Shown: positions 34,141 through 47,510 of the stretch, piece after piece
How the letters are laid out: every line of letters starts with the position of its first letter
Position numbering within the stretch: position 1 is the stretch's first letter
From: Epiperipatus broadwayi
Taxonomy: Eukaryota > Onychophora > Udeonychophora > Euonychophora > Peripatidae
Reading direction: 5' to 3'
Length of the DNA stretch: 64,000 nucleotides
Assembly: GCA_028023455.1 (NCBI GenBank)
Contig: JAQFVV010012418.1
Span: 4,089,244 to 4,153,243 of the forward strand
Position numbers and translations under genes: made by a program
Notes under the pieces: model-generated
Database searches by the model: none
What the model was told of the DNA's origin: nothing
The model's input: only the letters and a program-made list of their open reading frames with translations

Positions 34141-37100
34141 AAAGTAAAGCAAGGCATAATACATAATAGTGCTTAGTAAAAACAAATTTGTAATGCTTAT
34201 AAATAATACTAATATATTAAAGACAATTTAAAATGCATTTAAATCTATAGCTTCATTTGTCAGAAACTACCTTAACCCAGTTTTCAAATTAGTATATCTT
34301 AATCATGCAAAGAGGAGTTCATTAATAGCAATCTAGGTTTAATAAATAGAATCTGTATATATTGCTTTATAATTAACTAGAGAGGGAAAAGCATATTTTG
34401 GGCTTATAATAATTACAAATATGCTTGTGATATTATCTCTGGCCATTATTTAACTAAGATATAATAATAATTGCAAACCTCTCTAATAAGCTAATACATG
34501 TCAGCTAAAGTAAAACATATATATATAACAATGAACGTGTAGCGGTCTGTTATTATATGCGAGAATAGATTTCAAAGCAGAAATTTGTTGACTAAAAAAG
34601 CAATGAAACATTTTACTGGAGAGCACTTAATCATGTCTCCTCAAAGCTTTATATTAATTTCTCTCTGCTTTGAAATGGAGGCATAGCATAGCATATAAAT
34701 TTAAAATGAAATCAAATAATTAATAGAAATATAGGCATGATCACAGATTATAGAAAAGATTAAATTAATAAATGATTTAGTTATTACAATTTAGAAACTT
34801 ATTTTAAAGTTACATTAATAGGACAGTTACATTTATAGATTTAATTTAAACAAATATTTATTTAATTAAGAATTATGACTTTATAAATGTTCATAGTTAG
34901 ATGATTGAAATATTATAAGGTTAATAGATTTATAGAGCTCTGTGACGAATAATATTACCGATTTCTTCTAGAGGCTAAGTTCTCCAGCATTTGGAGTGCG
35001 CACTGTCACTTCTCTGGATAGATCACTCTTCCTCAATGTCTTCTCTTGGCAGTTGGTAGTATTGAACTCCTCTATCTTGGCAGCAATGATGATTGCTGTG
35101 CAGCCTGCAGGATGGGCTGAAGGTCACTGTTTTTCATAGAAAGATGGCAAAGTTAGGGCCTTCCTAGTCATTCATATCAAATTTTCAATGGGTGTAGTTT
35201 TCAGTGGCAACTATCTTAGATTATATTACAAGAGATTTGAGTGCTGAAAAATGGGGCTTATATACTAGATTTCTGATACCCCTGTTGTATTTCCCTATAA
35301 GTCAGGTTTTACAGTGTAAAACCCATTAGCTTATTTACAACTTTTTTTTTCATCTTTAAATTTAACATTCTTTTGTTAATTTTTTATATCTAACATTTAC
35401 ATTCTAATAAAACAAATGTGATTCCCTAGTGAATATAAAATAGTGCTGCATGATCATGTTTGTTTTGACCAAGATGTACTTTAAAATTTGATATTTTAAG
35501 ATTTTATATTTGACCTCCATGCAATTCTAAACAGGTGCATGTGGTGTGATCTTTTTAATAAAAACTGTTTAATATTTTTAGAAACTAAATAATTTCTGTG
35601 TAAACATTTTGTTATATATGTAGGTTGGTCACCCGTGGAATTGAGCATATATATGCAATGTTTTAACAAATAATGAATAAATTTATACATATACATTATA
35701 TTAAAGATTTATAATTATAATCATGCTGTAACACTATTAAATCATTTTCATGTCACAGCTCTCTCGCATATACATAAGTGGGTCCATACATACATAGCCA
35801 TGTTTACATAGACATGCATTTAATTTAACATATAAATACACGTAGATATACATAGGTATACATAATTATATGTAGATATACATGTATATATGTGTACTTG
35901 GTGGGATTTATATCTAGAATAATTATTACTATGAGACATAGTAGGTGAAACAGGATGTATGCCAAAATATACCATTTCAATACCTACATATTTTTCAAAT
36001 ATAACGTATGTCAAAGAAGCAGTCTCTCACTGCTTTGATCTAAAGCACATGTCCCGAGCATTCATGGTGAATTTGTACATGACTAATGTCCAGTTATAAT
36101 TCAATTAAGTTATAGTTCATGTATAACTAACATTGTTATTTTAGAAGTGGCCCTCGGATAAACTTTTTTTAATGCACCCCTTAGATTATTTAAGATTGGA
36201 TAGGTCTGACCTAGATGATGGCATTTCTAACTCATGCTATTTAATATTGTTATGATAATTAATCCTCATTATCTAACACTTTTATGAATGTTTATCACTA
36301 TAGCATTTTATTTTAGTTCAAGATCTAAGATTTTTATCATTAGCTATTTTATTTCACAAAATATGTCTGTTCTTATTAATCTTCAAATTTCATAATCACC
36401 CGTAAAAGTTATACATTTATATAAAAATAAATACTCTATGAACTTAATATTATTCTTTTAAGTAACAATAAATAATATGCTTTTAAATTTTTCAAAATTT
36501 GTATTGACATTGCATGTTCTTAAATCCATTGTTAACAATCATCAGCAGGAGTACACAATTAAGAACAATGGATTTTAGATATAAATACAAAACACTAAAA
36601 TATTTCAGGGCAGTTTGTTACCCATTAGATAATCATGATCATCATCATCATTTTTTATAATCAATTATCACAGCTTGTAAATAATACATATCTTGCATAT
36701 ATATCTCAATTTACAGGGGAATTACTTCGTATGATTACTCCTCGTCTTTAAAGGTTGCAGTGACTCACTGATGATTCAAAGATAGATCCTATGTAAATTA
36801 AACAAAATAGAAATCATTTTATCGATAACAAACGCCTAATCAATAATTTTTATTTGGCCAGTCAGTCAAAAATATATTTTATTGCTAAACATCTTATTTA
36901 AAAATCTGGAAAAATATTTGCAAATTCAATCCAATAACTAAATATTAAACTTATATCTAATAATAATTTAAATATTTGTTTTACATATAAATTGTGCATA
37001 TCTAATGTATACACTCACATTACAAATATATCATCAATCAGAACATACATAAGATTTATAATCACAACAAATTTTAAAAAATCATTACTCAATGATTTCA

Positions 37101-38075
37101 ATAACATTAGCTTGATCTCAGTTTATAAAATTTTTCAACAAACACGTTTTGAACATTAGCACTCAAACTAAGTTTTTAATAAAATGAGAACACAAAATTT
37201 TACATTCCGCATTTCTATTTTAGTTCAGCAATAACGTTACTTTTAATAGATGTCAATCATTGGTTTAAATTATAGCCACAAAAAATACTTGAGTATATAT
37301 TAACTGTAACGTTTGCATTTATTTAAATCCAAGATATAATTAATCACTCAGATTTTATTTGTAATGATCCTGCTAGAAATAATTCATACCTTTGAAAATA
37401 TGTCATCTTTGAAGATGGACTTCTTGCTTCTATTACTAAAACACTCATTAAAATCTATTATTTTGTATTCACTATGTTTTAGTCTCTATGCATAAGTTAT
37501 GTTCAAGTTGGTTTTTACACAAACACAAACACGTACATACACATATGAATATAAATCCCATGCAGTGAATGTATTGGTTCCTGAAATACATTCATTGTTT
37601 GTTAAATGATACATTGAAATACATGTATTTAGGGGTAATTTATTCCGAATCATAGACTAGAGCAAAGTTATCACCCAGTACAAATATTTAACATCAAAAA
37701 TATGAATGTAAATATATATATATATATAAAATTAATTTACCGTATTTATCACTTATGCATTGTCTTAGAAACTTGTACTAAAGTGGAATTTTTAAAAGCT
37801 TTAAAAATGTTATGTTTTTGCTATCACTTGCAATTTATTAATTTTTAGTTAATCTATAATAATAAAAATTTCTGTTTTCTGATATTATATTAAGAAATGT
37901 TTAATCCAAAAATTTCTATCATGGCCTATGCATTATTATTTTATTTTATTTTAAATGGCATTTTATATTCAGTACTTAGATTCCTAATGACTTAGAAATT
38001 ATCTTTTTTTTCTGATATTCATGTTAGTTTTCTAACTCCATTTTTCTGTCTTATAATTACTACTATTATGTAATT
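34141..38075. other. Mostly AT-rich, no gene supported
   Basis: A less AT-rich patch at 34930-35120 (around AGTGCGCACTGTCACTTCTC and GCAGCCTGCAGGATGGGCTG) is unidentified and has no long frame. The region 35765-35905 is rich in ATACAT/TAGATA units. The minus-strand frames 35496-35696 and 35820-36014 come partly from such units. A small inverted repeat of about 13 bp (AATCCATTGTT against AACAATGGATT) lies at 36520-36577. Nothing else is supportable. Confidence 0.5.
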
Positions 38076-38079
38076 TAAT

Positions 38080-38455
38080 ATATAAGGGGTTCAAACTCAG
38101 ACATTCACACAACCCTCAACTCTCCATGTCATCTCATATTGCTGACCCACCTGATCATACACATGTTGAAAAAATAAATAATCACCAATATATGTATTTC
38201 ATGCTAAACCAGCAACCGTCAGTTGGTCCAGATTACTATCGCCAGTACTCAGTTTTATATTAAGATAGCCAATCTTCATATTTTAATAGACAGGCTTCAA
38301 ATTGCTCCAACCCACAACTCTTCAGCCATCCATTTCATTGAAAATCTGATGATGGAATGTGCAAAGCCCTCGTTAGTGCCAAGGTTGTCATCCTACCCAT
38401 GTTGACCATTAAGTTATTCTGACCCCTCATGTACTGGAGAATAATCTATTTACAT
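38080..38455 (-). repeat. Dispersed repeat, long copy
   Basis: Colinear with 48355-48750 over about 370 bp: TGTATTTCATGCTAAACCAG, CAGTTGGTCCAG, TATTAAGATAGC, GACAGGCTTCAA, CTTCAGCCATCCAT and CCATGTTGACCAT. The minus strand ends in GTTTGAACCCC, a weak tRNA B-box likeness. It is non-coding; the 60-codon frame at 38223 is part of the repeat. Confidence 0.8.
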
Positions 38456-39239
38456 ACATATGTGAGGGATGGACAGACCTTTAACACACTATATTTTTAA
38501 TTATTAATTTGTATGTGGAGTAATTAAAAAAAAATAGCATTTTGACTATTAAAGATGCAAATAAACAACCAAGAAAACTAAATGAGTAACAAAACTCTTA
38601 CAGAATGTGGAAAAGTTATTTGATGAATAAGCAGACTGAAGTTTTCTAAAACAGCTTGGATATGCATATGCCATGTTAGCCAATGGTGTTCATTATGACA
38701 TTTGCATTAGTTGATTTAGTCATTTTATATTCATTGTTATAATTATACATATGTGACTTTTTCGCATGCGTTAGTGAAGCTGTATGTATAATTACAATTT
38801 TTATTAGTGAAGAGAAAAACAATTTATTCATTACTATAGTTGTAATTGTTCATGTTATATTAAAAAACTCATTATTTTAATATATTTTTATTATTTCTAA
38901 AGATGTTTAATTAATAATAGAGTTAAAAAATTATTTTATTTTGTAACAAATTCACTGATATTGCATAGATCACATCTGTGGATTATATTAATACCCTTTT
39001 TTTTTTTTGTTTTTATTATTTTATTTTAATATTTTTTTATTTGTATATTTAGTTTGTAATGCATTTTGGAGAATCAGTAATAAATTGTGGTTTGTTTTTT
39101 TAATCATATTTCCCCCCTCTAATAAGTAATAATTACAATTTGTCACCATCATTTTCAATCGTTTAATACACATTTTCAAATTTATTGTGTCTCTTCTCAA
39201 TATTGCATCAACAAACTTTCTTATTTTTACATCATCTCA
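38456..39239. other. AT-rich stretch, no gene seen
   Basis: No supportable feature. Poly-T near 39000. Confidence 0.55.
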
Positions 39240-41650
39240 CATGTATTCTTTTTCTAGCGCATTTACAATCTTTTGGGATTAATGTCAACTATCTATCTAT
39301 TACGATCTCTTCTATCAATATGCCAAATCCAGTTATATTTCAGTCTCTTGATTCTTTCAATGATGTCAATAATAGTGTATATTTTCTCATTCATATATTT
39401 TGTTTTCAATTTTTTCTTGTTATTCCTAATATAAATTTTTATATATTTTGTTGACTAGTCTGAAGTCACTTCAGTGCTGTTTTGTTAAATCACCAAGTCA
39501 TAAGTAAAAATTGGTAAATATATATTTTAAAACCCTTCCTTTTCAAATATATAGGCCTATTTCCTTTTAATGCTATATTATTTTTATCAAAAACAACCCA
39601 TCCAAGTTCTGTGATTTTATTTCCGTATGTATTAACAATCTGATCAAAGTATTTGTAATCATTAACTTCTTCTAATTCATGATTATCAATCTTTATTTTT
39701 TTGTCCATATATCGAATGCGTTGACTGGGAATTGAACTCGGGCCAGCTGCTTGGAAGGCAGCTATGCTAACCACTAGATCACCAATTCATTGAACATTAT
39801 TTTAGTCTTTTTAATATTTATTTTCAGTGCTATTTTTTTTTACTTTGTTAACTTTTAACATTTCCTGAAGTTCTGAAGCAATTATTCACAAAAACAATCA
39901 TATCGCCTGCAAAATCTATATGACTTAAATACTGGTAATGCCCATTTATTTTTATCCCCATAGCTTCCCATTTTAATCTACAAAATATTTCTTGTAAAAC
40001 TGTAGTAAAATTTTTTGGAGATATGGAATCACCCTACCATACATTTGTTTCATTGTTAATATTCTTTAATACAGTGTAATCTAATGGCCATATTTTTCAA
40101 AATATGAAAATATATTAGTTCTATATTTTGATGATCTAAAGTTATAAATACTGTGGAAATGCTGATAGAATTAAATGTCTTTTTATAATCTATGAATCCA
40201 AAGCTTAATGATAACTCATTTATTTATCCTTTCTATAACATTCTCAAATCCAGCCTTTTCATTTGATCAGTTAGAATTCAAAGTTCACTATACTTATCTT
40301 GATAAAGATATTGCCTTATCGTCTTTATTATTTTTTTTTAAAGATTAATATTATTACTGCATTCTGGTGCATCTGTATCATTTGGCATATATGCATAGCC
40401 AACAATTTTTTTGTTTTTGATATTTTTAAAATGTTAATAATAATTCTATTATTTCTTGGAGTAAAAATTTCATCTTATAGATAGGCAATTCAAAGGATGT
40501 AGAAATTGTAGAAGATACTTTTTTTTGTTGTTTTTCATTACTTTATAATTTTTTGAAGAATTCTGCCACACATTTCATGATATCATCTCTCTTTTTAGTA
40601 ATATTTTCATCTTTTCTTTTTATTGCTAAAATAACTTTTTTTCCAATACCAAGATGTTGTTTACACTTCTTAAGTTTTATTTTTTTCTATAACCTCTTTT
40701 GCTGATTCACAGATTACATCATTAATTTTTTTACATAGCATTTTGCAAAACTAGATATTCAGTTCTTAATGGATCATTTTAAAAAAATTTATATATTCAT
40801 TCTTTTCTTCATATATTGTCTTATATCAGCGAAAAATTTGCTATCAAATTATTGCTTTCTTGTACAGTTATCTGCCTTACACTTCTTAATAGAGTATTGT
40901 TATCTTAATTTTAGTCAAATTTGAATTATCTTCAAAGTCTCTTAATATTTAAAAATAATTTGCAAGTTCTAATTAAAATTTTTTGGAGTCTTTCTGAAGG
41001 TTAGAAATATCAATTGCTAATATTGTCTTTCTCATTAATTTTTGTCTTTCTAGTTTTACATTAATATATTTCTTACACCTCATGAGTTGAAGATCACTTT
41101 CTGTGTTGAATGTATTAAGAAGATTACAATCTTCAAATACATATAACTATTTCTGTTTAGAATTTTTATCAAAGAAAAAAAATATAAATATATAAGGTTT
41201 TTTCCTGCGAACTCCACAAGGTCTGTGCTTTCTCTCATTTCTATCATCATAATCATATTTACTCACAACACTATCATCTTTCAGTTGTTACTATTTCTAG
41301 TATAAAGTGTACCATGACAATTTTAAAATATTATTTGATCAGTTTAAAAGTGTTTTATACAATCATATAAAAATCTTATACTTGTTTATCATAATGAGAA
41401 ATTGTTAGAGCATAGTTCTGAATTATCTGAATTTAGTGTATTTCATTAAGGTGAATAAATTAATCTTGTCACTCTGTCTAATATACCATCAATTTCTATA
41501 ATATTGTTTTTCCATTTTTTATTTTTAATGAATCATTTTAAAATTTATATCTTTGTAATAAAGTACATGTCCACTTTTTAAACAAGTGTCTCTTTACAAA
41601 ATCCAACAATGTTCCATTTAATATTAGATATTTATTTTTTTAATTCATGA
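39240..41650 (-). pseudogene. RTE-like LINE: endonuclease and reverse transcriptase, multiply broken
   Basis: Read downward from 41650, pieces of an apurinic-type endonuclease plus reverse transcriptase polyprotein appear in order but in shifting frames. They are NIKWNIVGFCK (about 41630), IIQNYALTISHYDKQV (about 41430), ESTDLVEFAGKNL (about 41235), DLQLMRCKKYINVKLERQKL (about 41090), FGFIDYKKTFNSISISTVF (RT motif A region, about 40200), LQEIFCRLKWEAMGIKINGH (about 39990), FAGDMIVFVN (degraded RT catalytic box, about 39910), KKTKIMFNE, then a SINE, then KIDNHELEEVNDYKYFDQIV (about 39690), TALKxLQTSQQN and ITRKN (about 39480-39400) and PKDCKCARKR (about 39270). These match the 'endonuclease-reverse transcriptase' class often annotated as RTE. 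Where a copy-competent element has ADD, this one reads AGD. Frameshifts, stops, internal loss and a SINE insertion make it inactive. Confidence 0.8.
39697..39788 (-). mobile_element. tRNA-Gly-like SINE nested in the LINE
   Basis: On the minus strand GGTGATCTAGTGGTTAGCAT, GCTGCCTTCCAAGCAGC and GAGTTCAATTCCCAGTCAAC keep the glycine-type anticodon arm (TTCC). An A-rich tail lies at 39697-39707. LINE reading frame is found on both sides (MFNE before, KIDNHELEE after), so the SINE inserted into the LINE. A minus-strand frame that begins in the SINE and runs into the LINE (39490-39774) is an accidental fusion. Confidence 0.9.
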
Positions 41651-41815
41651 AAGCTTCTTTTTAATTAAAATAGCAGCCCTGGATCTGCAATTAGAGGATT
41701 CTTAGCACTTTCTGCCTTTTGCTATCTATTGCTGCGTTGGCTGGAAATTTCACAGCCAATTGGTAATAATGATCATATTTTTGTTTTGTCTTTTATGATT
41801 GTAAATTGTCCATCT
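41651..41815. other. Short unassigned stretch
   Basis: Slightly less AT-rich. It may be the 5' end of the LINE, but no motif is readable. Confidence 0.4.
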
Positions 41816-42180
<365 letters not shown>

Positions 42181-42627
42181 TCTGTCTTTCATATCTACTT
42201 TTATATATAAAAAATCATTAACATATACATTCATTCTCCCTTTAAGGAAATTCAAGTGATATTTCAATTAAAAACTACCAGGAAACTGAGAAGAAAAATC
42301 GTGGTGTTTTTTCGATCTTAAATTCGGAAATAAAAAGCCAGTAAAATAATCACATTGGTGATGCATATTGGTGAACAGCCTATTCTCTTCATTTACCATA
42401 TGAATAATCACATAGTAATAACAATCACAATGAGAAGAATATTTCTTTAAGGTCTTGGAGAGAAATCAAAGAGTCTCCTTTTGTTCAACAGTAATTTCCC
42501 TTCTGCAGCTACCATTAATTTATTGCTCTGTTTATTTTCTTTATGAACAATAAAGTATTTTCTATAGACACAAATATCAATTTTTATTTTGTTGTTTAAC
42601 ATATTTTTATGTATTTTATATTCACAA
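42181..42627. other. AT-rich spacer, no gene seen
   Basis: Nothing supportable between the two microsatellites. Confidence 0.55.
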
Positions 42628-42966
<339 letters not shown>

Positions 42967-42967
42967 T

Positions 42968-42985
42968 GTCAAGCGTTGGTGGTCT
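42968..42985 (+). repeat. SINE head fragment next to the ATT tract
   Basis: GTCAAGCGTTGGTGGTCT equals the start of the glycine-type SINE (compare 32354). It is followed at once by ATTGAAAAAAATATAT, so the rest of the SINE is missing. Confidence 0.75.
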
Positions 42986-43403
42986 ATTGAAAAAAATATA
43001 TATATATATTACTATTATTTCTACTTCTATTTTAAATTTTATGTTTTCATCTTTTTAGTTTATGGTATTATAGAATAATTTACAACTGTTTTTATTTTTA
43101 TTGAATATCATAAACTAAACCTCTATGTACTGTACATATTTTGTAAAATATATAAAGTATTTGTATTTTGAAGTTGTAAAATGTTGCAAATTTTCTTTTG
43201 TACATATCTGCTAAACATTTACTTAAATTACCATATTGGGACTTTTGATTTGTAGTTGTAAAAATAATATAACATGAATAAATCATAGTTTCCAGCGATT
43301 GTAAGAAAAATAGAAAGTTGATAAAAATAAGTATATGTGACTATATATATTTATGAGTGATGTTTCATTAGTTTTCATGTCCATGCATATATATACACAT
43401 ACA
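42986..43403. other. AT-rich spacer, no gene seen
   Basis: No supportable feature. The minus-strand frame 43098-43286 shows no domain. Confidence 0.5.
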
Positions 43404-44282
43404 TATCAAAAGATATGTAATTATAATTTTGTTGAGTGCACAGGATGTATATATAAATACCTACAAGATAGACTTTAACCTGTATCAAATGCGCCTTTAA
43501 AATTTTATAATAGTCAGTTAATATTATTTTGCCAATAGAGGAACCTCCCAAACCATGATACATGATAGTGATTTTTATAAAGATAAGAGCAGCATCTTAT
43601 CTTTAACCTAAAATTTTGCTTATATAGGTTAATCAGAAGCATTTGATACAGGTTAAAACCTGTCTTATAAGTATTTACATATACTTCCTGTGCACTCAAC
43701 AAAATTATAATTACAACTCTATAATAGTTTATAGATTTTCCAATATTAAGATCGCAACATTAACTCACTGTAAATCATAAGATTTTGTGAAGGCTAATTA
43801 GTAAAGGAAATTGTGGACTTAATGAAGAGAACAACAACTTCATGCTCCCAAATCAGTATGCTTCATATTGGCCTTTATAAATAGAAATTTAGGTTAAGGA
43901 TAAGATGCTGCTCTTATCTTTATAAAAGTCACTATCATGTGTCATGGTTTGGGAGGTCCCTCTATCAGCATTTCTTGACTATTATAAAAATTTCAAGGCA
44001 TATTTGATACAGGTTAAAGCCTGTCTTATAAGTATTTACATATCAAAAGATAATATATACTGAGGCTATAACCTTGAGAATATGCATGTAAAATGCGATA
44101 GTAGGGACCTCTACAGGTGTTTAACCACAAGCTTACATTATGGAAGAAAAGAGCTTGTGGTTAAACACCTGTAGAGGTCTCTACTATCGCATTTTACATG
44201 CATATTCTCGAGGTTATAGCCTCAGTATATATTACTTACGTAATATAAATTTATAATTACAACTTTATATCAAAAGATATTA
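43404..44282. repeat. Nested inverted-repeat complex
   Basis: Module P (43418-43492: AATTATAATTTTGTTGAGTG, TGCACAGGA, TTTAACCTGTATCAAATGC) is present inverted at 43638-43717 and in part at 44001-44046. Module Q (43494-43608: TTTTATAATAGTCA, GAACCTCCCAAACCATGA, AAGATAAGAGCAGCATCTTA) is present inverted at 43890-43999. The last P copy is interrupted by the palindrome at 44051-44234, after which TTATAATTACAACTT resumes module P. The whole could form more than one alternative large hairpin. Two overlapping minus-strand frames at 43375-43702 lie in these modules and are not genes. Confidence 0.88.
44051..44234. repeat. Near-perfect 83-bp-arm hairpin
   Basis: Arms 44051-44133 and 44152-44234 differ at only two positions (81/83), with an 18-base loop. 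The ends read TAATATATACTGAGGCTATA. Such similarity suggests a recent foldback insertion or arm homogenisation. A diverged copy of the right arm alone lies at 58109-58188. There is no ORF. A transcript would be an excellent double-stranded RNA substrate. Confidence 0.95.
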
Positions 44283-46944
44283 AATGTAAAAATTAATTTT
44301 ATATCTAATTAAATGATTTTTTTTATCTGCAAAAGCTGATATTTTGAAGACAGATATTTTAAATAATAATTTATTTTTTATCATTTGACATCCTGGAAAT
44401 GTTCAGTTGAGTTTGATACCATTTACATGATTAATATAAGAACAGAATAACTAAATGCTTTAAGGAAATTGGTTCTTTGATTACAATATGGCCTGGAATT
44501 ATTTGGACATTAAATAAAATATATATTTTGAAATTATCTTTTTACATAGTAAAGAACTGACTTGTTATAACAATAGCTGTAGATTTTTGTTATATCTGAA
44601 ATAATAGAAAGCATTTTTATTTATTAATATTATATTATTCTAAAGCAAGAAAAAAAGTATATCAAGGTTTTTATTATAATATAAGGAATAACAATAAGAT
44701 ATGCTATTTTATTTAATTTTAGTGCATTTACCAATATCAATTTTTTTTTTAGTTTCTAGTTTTAATTTATCACAAAGAGAGCCTATATTAATTTAGACAG
44801 CCTTACTATAAACCTAATCAAAACATTTTTATATAAAAGTTGTTAGCAAATTTGAATTTTTTAATTATCTTTTTAAGAATTTATTAAAAGAATAATTAAA
44901 AATAATAATTAGAAGAAGATCTAACTCTTTTCTTTAAAATAGTTTGAGAAATTACTTTTTAAGATAGAAAAAAATATGTTTAACATTATTAAGTTATGAA
45001 AATTTTTATAAGGCATTAACCTTTCATCTAATAGCAGTGAAAAATTTTTTATATGAAGTAAATCAGAATCAACAGTTGCCTACACTAAAATATTTTGTTA
45101 AAGAACTGGAAGAATCTTAGCAAAAGAAAACAGAGAGCATAAAAGTTTCATTTAAACTAGAAGTTAAAACAGATTAAGCCAGATATAGGGCAGAATAAGC
45201 AGATTACAAAGTAAGTCTCTATATAGATTAGAGGATAAAAACTAGGATGAATTGCAGTCTTAAAATATTTATGTTATGGAAACAAAATGCAACACTACCA
45301 CTTTCTGTAAATTATATTGGCAGATAATTTAGAGGAGACAGATGTATGATGTATTTTTGTTACTTATTTAAAAGTTGTATTATAGAGTTTTAAGAGAAAT
45401 TAATAAGCATTATAAGAATATGTTATTATAAATAAAAGATATGAAATCATTCGATAATGTTTAGAGTTTGCCAATGTATATAAAATAAGATGCGATGATG
45501 ATGATGATGATTAGTTTGATGATTATTAAATAATGCTCAGTTTATTTGTTTACATATGTACGTGAAAGATTATTTTTCTCAGTGTAATGATAGTGATCAT
45601 GTATGTAGATTTTGTTAGCATTTAGATTTTTAATAAAAATAGTTTTTGATCGCTTCATAGATAATGTCTCTTTTATTTTAATTTGAATCATTTTAAATCA
45701 AATGTCAGATGATGCATTAGGCAGGCACTTTGACATTTTGTTTTATGTAAACAATACTTATGTAGTTATCTGTAATATATAGGATATATGAGCACAGACT
45801 TTTATCACATAAATATAATGTATTCTCCATGAGTGGTTAGTTATTTTCATTTCACATAAATTGTTCATGGAGAAGATTTAACGTTTTTGCATGCATGTTA
45901 TTGAATTGATCATGACGGGGGAGGGGAGGGTATCAGTAATAAATTAGTTTGTTTTGATTTATTTTATACAAATGGCTGCAGTATTTATTTAGGTATTTTC
46001 TTGTAAAATAATTACTGTATATCAAATATAACGTACACAGGAAATATTGAGTTTTTCAGAAATACCAATTATATGTTTCCAATAAAAGTTTTCTAAATTT
46101 AGACATGATTTTGCCAATTTAAATTTATTTTCAAATTATATAATTATTTGAAATAATAAGTAAATTCTGTAACTCATATATATATATTTTTTGTAAAGCA
46201 AATAAAGAATAGATCGCAAATGAGTGAAATATTTAAAAGAAATTTAAATTGAATTATTAATTAACCAAGAAGAAAAAATATGTAAAGTTACTTAAGCATT
46301 GATTTTCAAACATAAAAAAAAAAAGTGCTGTGGAAAAAAGTCAGAAAATGATTATAAATAAATAAATAAGTTAAAAAAAAAATATCTGTCTTAATATAAC
46401 TTGCTTTGACAGTAATGCACTTGACCCATCACTTTATCAGTTTGTTGCCGCTGTCTTGAATAGTTTTTTTTTTCTATTTTCTTAATCATCAGATGAAAAT
46501 CATTAGAGGTTTAACTTCTCAAATATTTTTATTATAAACAGGAAGCATTTTTATGTTTTAGGGATGTTCATGGAAGAACATTTATCTACAAAAGTATACA
46601 ATAACACACTGACACTTAATTATGATAATTATTTTAACTACTGAAACCAGTCACTAAATATGCCCATATATGTGAAAGAGGCTCACCTATTCCAACTAAA
46701 AACATTTTATACTTAGATGTTTACGTATACATGTCGTATTATATAGTGCATGCTACATTGCAATTCCAGCAACTCATTTATATACATCCATTGTAATGAG
46801 CAGTGCACTGCAAGTAATAAAAGATTGGTCTTGTCTCTGCATATTGGCTCTCCATGGTTGGGTGCTACAGATAAAATGGCAGTCTCTGTTTTCAAGGTTT
46901 ATGAATTATAACCCATCTCTGTAACTTACATTGTTTACACAGAA
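44283..46944. other. AT-rich stretch, no gene seen
   Basis: About 2.7 kb with no supportable gene. A short GAT repeat lies near 45494 and a G-rich patch at 45916-45929. The 60-codon minus-strand frame at 46713-46895 shows no domain. Confidence 0.55.
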
Positions 46945-47510
46945 GCTAAACTCTCCATACATTAGTGCCTGTCACTCAGTGCAAAACAGAGTAATCAATA
47001 GATGCAAGAACATTTGAGCATAAAATCCCTATCTAATGCATACTTATCCAATATCCCCAGACTTGCTTCTAATTTGTGGATTTCATCAGTGAGGAGTCTT
47101 GGATCTGAGAGGACTGCACTTAGATCTTAGGATCTAATGCACCCCCCCCCCAGAAGCCACCTTTCACTTTATTTGCTAACTATAAATCTTTGAGTCCAAA
47201 ATGAAAACACAATGTTTTCAATTCAAGCTCATTAGCTTGTATAGTCTTATAGATCTGAAAACGGTTCAGCAATCATAGACATCATAATTCTATTGGGCAG
47301 GATTGGAAAGGAGGGTTGCATTAGCTCGTAAGATCAATGTGCAATGCTCTCAGATCCAAGGCTCTTCACTGATGAAAGCCCCAAGGTAGAAACTAGTCTG
47401 GGGATATTGGATGAATAGGCACTAAATAGAGATTTTATGCACAAATCTTCTTGCATCCATTGATTACTCTTGCTTGCAATGAGTGGCACTTACTGCATGG
47501 AGAGTTTAGC
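46945..47510. repeat. Long inverted repeat, arms about 200 bp
   Basis: The left arm (46945-47145) and right arm (47315-47510) share in inverted order AGCTAAACTCTCCAT, GAGTAATCAAT..ATGCAAGAA, GCATAAAATC, CCAATATCCCCAGACT, TTTCATCAGTGA and CTTGGATCTGAGAG. The loop of about 170 bp is AT-rich. There is no ORF. It is visibly less AT-rich than its flanks and probably a foldback element unrelated to the others in this window. Confidence 0.88.

Noticed and set aside
39185-39454. 89-codon plus-strand frame
   Set aside because: It is antisense to the C-terminal region of the minus-strand LINE.
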